From assembly GCF_003946045.1 (NCBI RefSeq), contig NZ_RHNW01000011.1, forward strand, positions 50,265-114,264: a stretch of 64,000 nt of DNA, in the 5' to 3' direction. This document shows positions 61,195-64,000 of this stretch, one piece after another; the first letter of the stretch is position 1, and the number at the start of each line of letters is the position of its first letter. The notes under the pieces were generated by a model that was not told the DNA's origin, searched no databases, and saw only the letters and a list, made by a program, of their open reading frames with translations. Source of the DNA: Levilactobacillus mulengensis. GTDB taxonomy: Bacteria > Bacillota > Bacilli > Lactobacillales > Lactobacillaceae. The position numbers were made by a program, and so were the translations under genes.

Positions 61195-62511
61195 GTGCAA
61201 AATGATGAAGACTTTTTTGGCCGCCAGTTACCGTTGCGAGGCGCGCCCACGAATGGGGCAGTCGGGCAACGGGCGTTAAGGACCGTGGGTGACCGGCGGC
61301 AGTGTCAGCGCTGCGGGCAGTGGTTAGCGGTCACGGACCGGTTGGCTAACGGCGACTGGTATTGTCGCCAGTGCCTGCAGCTAGGCCGATTGACCTCACA
61401 ACATGAATTATACACTATTCCGGAGCCCAACCGGTTTGCGCGCGTCAAATCCGGGGGATTGACTTGGACAGGGCAGTTGAGTGCGCAACAAAACGTGGCG
61501 GCACAGGCTGTGTTACGGCACGTAAAAACACGAACGGACCACCTACTGTGGGCGGTCACCGGGGCGGGAAAGACGGAAATTGTCTATCCAGCGCTGGCGT
61601 GGGCGTTGGCCCAAGGCTGGCGGGTCGCCTGGACCTCGCCACGAGTGGACGTGTGCCTGGAACTTGCTCCCCGGTTGCGTCAGGCGTTCGGCGGGGTCGC
61701 GCAGGCCCTGTTATACGGCGGTCAGGCCGACCCGTACGCCTATTGTCCGCTGACCATTTGTACCACGCACCAACTATTACGATTCAAGGCGGCCTTTGAC
61801 CTGATCGTTGTGGACGAGGTGGATGCCTTTCCGCTGGCGACCAGTCCGATGCTCCAACGGGCCATCGCCAATGCTCAGAAGCCAAAGGGATGTCACCTGT
61901 TGTTGACCGCGACACCCGGCAACGACCTGCAACAGCAGGTTCGTCGGCGACAGTTGGCGGTGACCTACGTCCCACTCCGCTATCACGGCCATTTATTGCC
62001 ACAGATCGATCTGCGGTTGGCGTGGCGGTGGCGGGAGGGACTCTTACGAAACCGCCTACCGAGCACGCTGATTCACCAGCTGCGAGGGTATTTGACCAAG
62101 CACCAGCGGTTTCTGCTATTCGTGCCGCACGTGGTGGATCTGCCGGTAATCAGTCAGGCCCTGCAACTCGCTGGCATTCAGGGCGGCGTGACCGTCCATG
62201 CGGCGGACCCGGAACGGCCGGCCAAGGTCCAGGCGATGCGCGACGAGACGATTCCCTTTCTGATTACGACCACAATTTTGGAACGCGGGGTCACCTTTCC
62301 CAACATTGCCGTGGTGATTTTGGGCGGAGATGATCCGGTCTTTTCGACGGCCGCCCTGGTCCAGATTGCCGGGCGGGTTGGCCGGAGTGCGGACTTTCCC
62401 AGTGGGCAGGTCACCTGTTATTGCCATAGTCATACCAAACGGGTGCGGTTGGCGCGGGGGATGATCGCCCACCTCAATCTCCAGGGCAGACGCCAGGGTG
62501 GTCGGCCATGA
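61195..62511 (+). CDS. comFA: ComFA: DNA uptake helicase of competence
   Basis: 438 residues. N-terminal zinc finger CQRCGQW...CRQC (about 38-61), Walker A AVTGAGKTEI (about 119-128), DEVD box VVDEVDAF (about 206), LLTATPG, and helicase C motifs LERGVTFPN and QIAGRVGRS. Drives entry of single-stranded DNA. GTG 61195 after AAGGAGGAG. Overlaps comFC by four bases. No sigH-type site was identified with confidence upstream. Confidence 0.94.
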   Translation: MQNDEDFFGRQLPLRGAPTNGAVGQRALRTVGDRRQCQRCGQWLAVTDRLANGDWYCRQCLQLGRLTSQHELYTIPEPNRFARVKSGGLTWTGQLSAQQNVAAQAVLRHVKTRTDHLLWAVTGAGKTEIVYPALAWALAQGWRVAWTSPRVDVCLELAPRLRQAFGGVAQALLYGGQADPYAYCPLTICTTHQLLRFKAAFDLIVVDEVDAFPLATSPMLQRAIANAQKPKGCHLLLTATPGNDLQQQVRRRQLAVTYVPLRYHGHLLPQIDLRLAWRWREGLLRNRLPSTLIHQLRGYLTKHQRFLLFVPHVVDLPVISQALQLAGIQGGVTVHAADPERPAKVQAMRDETIPFLITTTILERGVTFPNIAVVILGGDDPVFSTAALVQIAGRVGRSADFPSGQVTCYCHSHTKRVRLARGMIAHLNLQGRRQGGRP

Positions 62512-63185
62512 GCGCCTGTATCTGGTGCGGCCGTCAGCTGCAAACGACGCTGACGTTAGCCCAAATTTGGCGGTTCACGCCGATTGCGCAGGCCACCGTC
62601 TGTGACGCGTGTCAGCACCGATTTGCGGCGATTACGAGTCAGCATTGTCCGGCGTGCGGTCGGCAACAAATGGATGAGACCGTCTGCCTGGATTGCCAGC
62701 GCTGGTCGGGGATTAGACTGACCAATCATGCCGTTTACGTGTATGATGCGGCGATGAAGACCTACATGCAACAATATAAATTTCAGGGGGATTACGCGTT
62801 ACGGGTGCTGATGCAGGCCCCACTGGCAGCGGCTCTACAGCGGGAGGCCTATGATGTGTTGGTGCCGATCCCAGTGGATCAGACGACCTGGCGGACACGG
62901 GGCTTCAATCAAGTGACCGGATGGCTACGGAACCAGCCTTTCCAGCAAGCCCTGCTGGTGCGAGCAACGCACAAGGAACGACCACAATCGGCTAAGGCCA
63001 GGGCCGACCGGTTGCGGACTCCCCAGCCATTTATCCTGGCACCCAACGCCAATCAACTTCTTCGAGGACAGCGTGTTTTACTACTGGATGATGTGTACAC
63101 GACGGGACGCACCCTGCGTCACGCCGCTGACCAAATTTATTTAGGAGGGGCGAAAGCGGTTACCAGCCTGACGTTAGCCCGTTAA
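62508..63185 (+). CDS. comFC: ComFC: competence phosphoribosyltransferase-like protein
   Basis: 225 residues. N-terminal CxxC zinc ribbon (CIWC...CDAC...CPAC...CLDC) and a C-terminal PRTase-like motif RVLLLDDVYTTGRTLRHAA (about 188-206). Needed for transformation; ssDNA-binding partner of ComFA in relatives. ATG 62508 overlaps the comFA stop. Confidence 0.94.
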   Translation: MSACIWCGRQLQTTLTLAQIWRFTPIAQATVCDACQHRFAAITSQHCPACGRQQMDETVCLDCQRWSGIRLTNHAVYVYDAAMKTYMQQYKFQGDYALRVLMQAPLAAALQREAYDVLVPIPVDQTTWRTRGFNQVTGWLRNQPFQQALLVRATHKERPQSAKARADRLRTPQPFILAPNANQLLRGQRVLLLDDVYTTGRTLRHAADQIYLGGAKAVTSLTLAR

Positions 63186-63211
63186 CGGGTGGTTAAAAAT
63201 GAGTAGATTAA

Positions 63212-63240
63212 TTGTTTCTGGTAAGGCTTTCTATTATAAT
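63212..63240 (+). promoter_or_regulatory. hpf promoter
   Basis: TTGTTT - 17 bases - TATAAT. An 80-base leader follows, containing two copies of GGAATTCTTGG-like sequence around 63295-63306. Confidence 0.75.
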
Positions 63241-63324
63241 AAGTGTAAGCAAAGCATATTAGAAGAGTGGTCCTTCTAATGCTGAGCAAGCCAAGGAATT
63301 CTTGGCTGAAGGGAGAGAAGTTTT

Positions 63325-63882
63325 ATGCTCACATTTAATATTCGTGGTGAAAACATCGAAGTTACTGACGCAATACGGGATTACGTTGAAAAGCGTATCA
63401 GCAAGTTGGAGAAATATTTCGACAACAACGTTGAGGCAATTGCGCATGTCAACCTGAAGGTCTACCAAAACAAGACAGCGAAGGTTGAAGTAACAATCCC
63501 ACTCCCATACTTGACATTACGGGCAGAGGAAACCTCTCCGGACTTATATGCAAGTGTTGACCTGGTAACGGACAAGCTGGAACGTCAAATTCGTAAGTAC
63601 AAGACCAAGGTCAACCGTAAGTCCCGGGAAAAGGGTTACAAGAATCTCGACTTCTCACCGGACACTGACAGTGAAAAACCGGCTGACAGTAACGAATTAG
63701 AAGTTGTCCGCACCAAGCGAGTTTCATTGAAGCCAATGGATAATGAAGAGGCCGTTCTGCAAATGGACATGTTAGGCCATGACTTCTTTATCTACGAAGA
63801 CGCTGAAACCAATGGTATCAGCATCGTCTACCGTCGGAATGACGGCCGGTATGGCTTGATTGAGGCCGATGACCAAGATTAA
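63325..63882 (+). CDS. hpf: Ribosome hibernation promoting factor, long form
   Basis: 185 residues. N-terminal S30AE domain (MLTFNIRGENIEVTDAIRDYVEKRISKLEKYF), linker (about 100-130), and C-terminal dimerisation domain (VRTKRVSLKPMDNEEAVLQMDMLGHDFFIYEDAET), so a long HPF that makes 100S ribosomes alone. GGGAGAGAAG precedes ATG 63325. secA usually follows and is probably just beyond the window. Confidence 0.96.
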   Translation: MLTFNIRGENIEVTDAIRDYVEKRISKLEKYFDNNVEAIAHVNLKVYQNKTAKVEVTIPLPYLTLRAEETSPDLYASVDLVTDKLERQIRKYKTKVNRKSREKGYKNLDFSPDTDSEKPADSNELEVVRTKRVSLKPMDNEEAVLQMDMLGHDFFIYEDAETNGISIVYRRNDGRYGLIEADDQD

Positions 63883-63898
63883 GTAAATTTTGTTTCCG

Positions 63899-63927
63899 AA
63901 GCGCTGCGAGTTTTCGCGGCGCTTTTT
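63899..63927 (+). terminator. hpf terminator
   Basis: AAGCGCTGCGA / GCGGCGCTT with TTTTC loop and five Ts. Confidence 0.88.
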
Positions 63928-64000
63928 ATATGAAATAAAAGAATATTTGAGCGCACTAAACCATAACGCTCGAATCAGCGAAAAAATTCTAGTATACTAG

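Overview
The window looks like a chromosomal segment of a low-to-mid-GC Firmicute in the Lactobacillaceae, most like a Levilactobacillus/Lactiplantibacillus-type lactobacillus. Reasons: strong AAGGAGG-type ribosome binding sites with frequent GTG and TTG starts, Gram-positive gene order (gltX-cysS-mrnC-rlmB-yacP-sigH-rpmG-secE-nusG-rplKA-rplJL; ffs-dnaX-ybaB-recR-yaaL; tmk-pstA-holB-yabA-rsmI; tsaB-rimI-tsaD; ydiF-rex-groESL), PepC, MprF, ABC-F and a class Ib NrdHEF. The species call is inference from gene order only.

Layout. 1-3.3 kb: a three-gene L-xylulose/L-ribulose-5-phosphate branch (kinase, UlaE, AraD/UlaF) feeding D-xylulose-5-P into the pentose phosphate/phosphoketolase route. 3.4-7.1 kb: pepC, an aldo/keto reductase, rpiA and a small acetyltransferase, all on the minus strand. 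7.9-20.6 kb: dut, radA, yacL, gltX, cysS, mrnC, rlmB, yacP, sigH and the translation/transcription cluster with an L10 leader. 20.7-23.4 kb: a frameshifted FMN reductase behind a MerR-type promoter, then an IS605-like element with divergent tnpA/tnpB. 23.6-31.9 kb: mprF, a LOG-family gene, a 3-hydroxyacyl-CoA dehydrogenase and nrdHEF. 32-41.6 kb: rRNA methyltransferase, tadA, ffs, dnaX cluster, tmk cluster, thioesterase. 41.8-54.6 kb: tsaB-rimI-tsaD, an AlkZ-like protein, an SDR, ydiF, rex, groESL, kimA. 54.6-64 kb: a TnpB-only IS, lrgAB, tagO, yigZ, comFA-comFC and hpf.

Main unusual signal. Six copies of one dispersed, highly structured non-coding element (about 180-280 nt) lie in the long intergenic gaps, called copies A to F here (A 7547-7828, B 33716-33986, C 37221-37468, D 45325-45572 on minus, E 45771-45947, F 57164-57442). 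They share a multi-stem architecture whose helices have different sequences but keep pairing: an internal helix reads GGTGAGC/GCTCACC, GGCAGAT/ATCTGCC, GGTGGGC/GCCCACC, GGCGGAC/GTCCGCC and CCAGGAC/GTCCTGG in A, B, C, D and F. That is direct covariation evidence for a conserved RNA. I do not recognise the class. Copies C and E are separated from the next gene by that gene's own promoter, which argues against a simple riboswitch. A second, unrelated rod-shaped RNA candidate of about 275 nt sits between rex and groES with its own promoter.

Several control sites are readable: CIRCE at groESL, Rex-type repeats at rex, a 20-bp inverted repeat before nrdHEF, a MerR-type promoter, structured leaders before ydiF, cysS and kimA, and a hairpin that hides the ribosome binding site of the hydroxyacyl-CoA dehydrogenase. 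A competence theme (sigH, comFA, comFC, yabA, radA) and a c-di-AMP theme (pstA, kimA) recur. No tRNA, rRNA, CRISPR array or prophage was seen.
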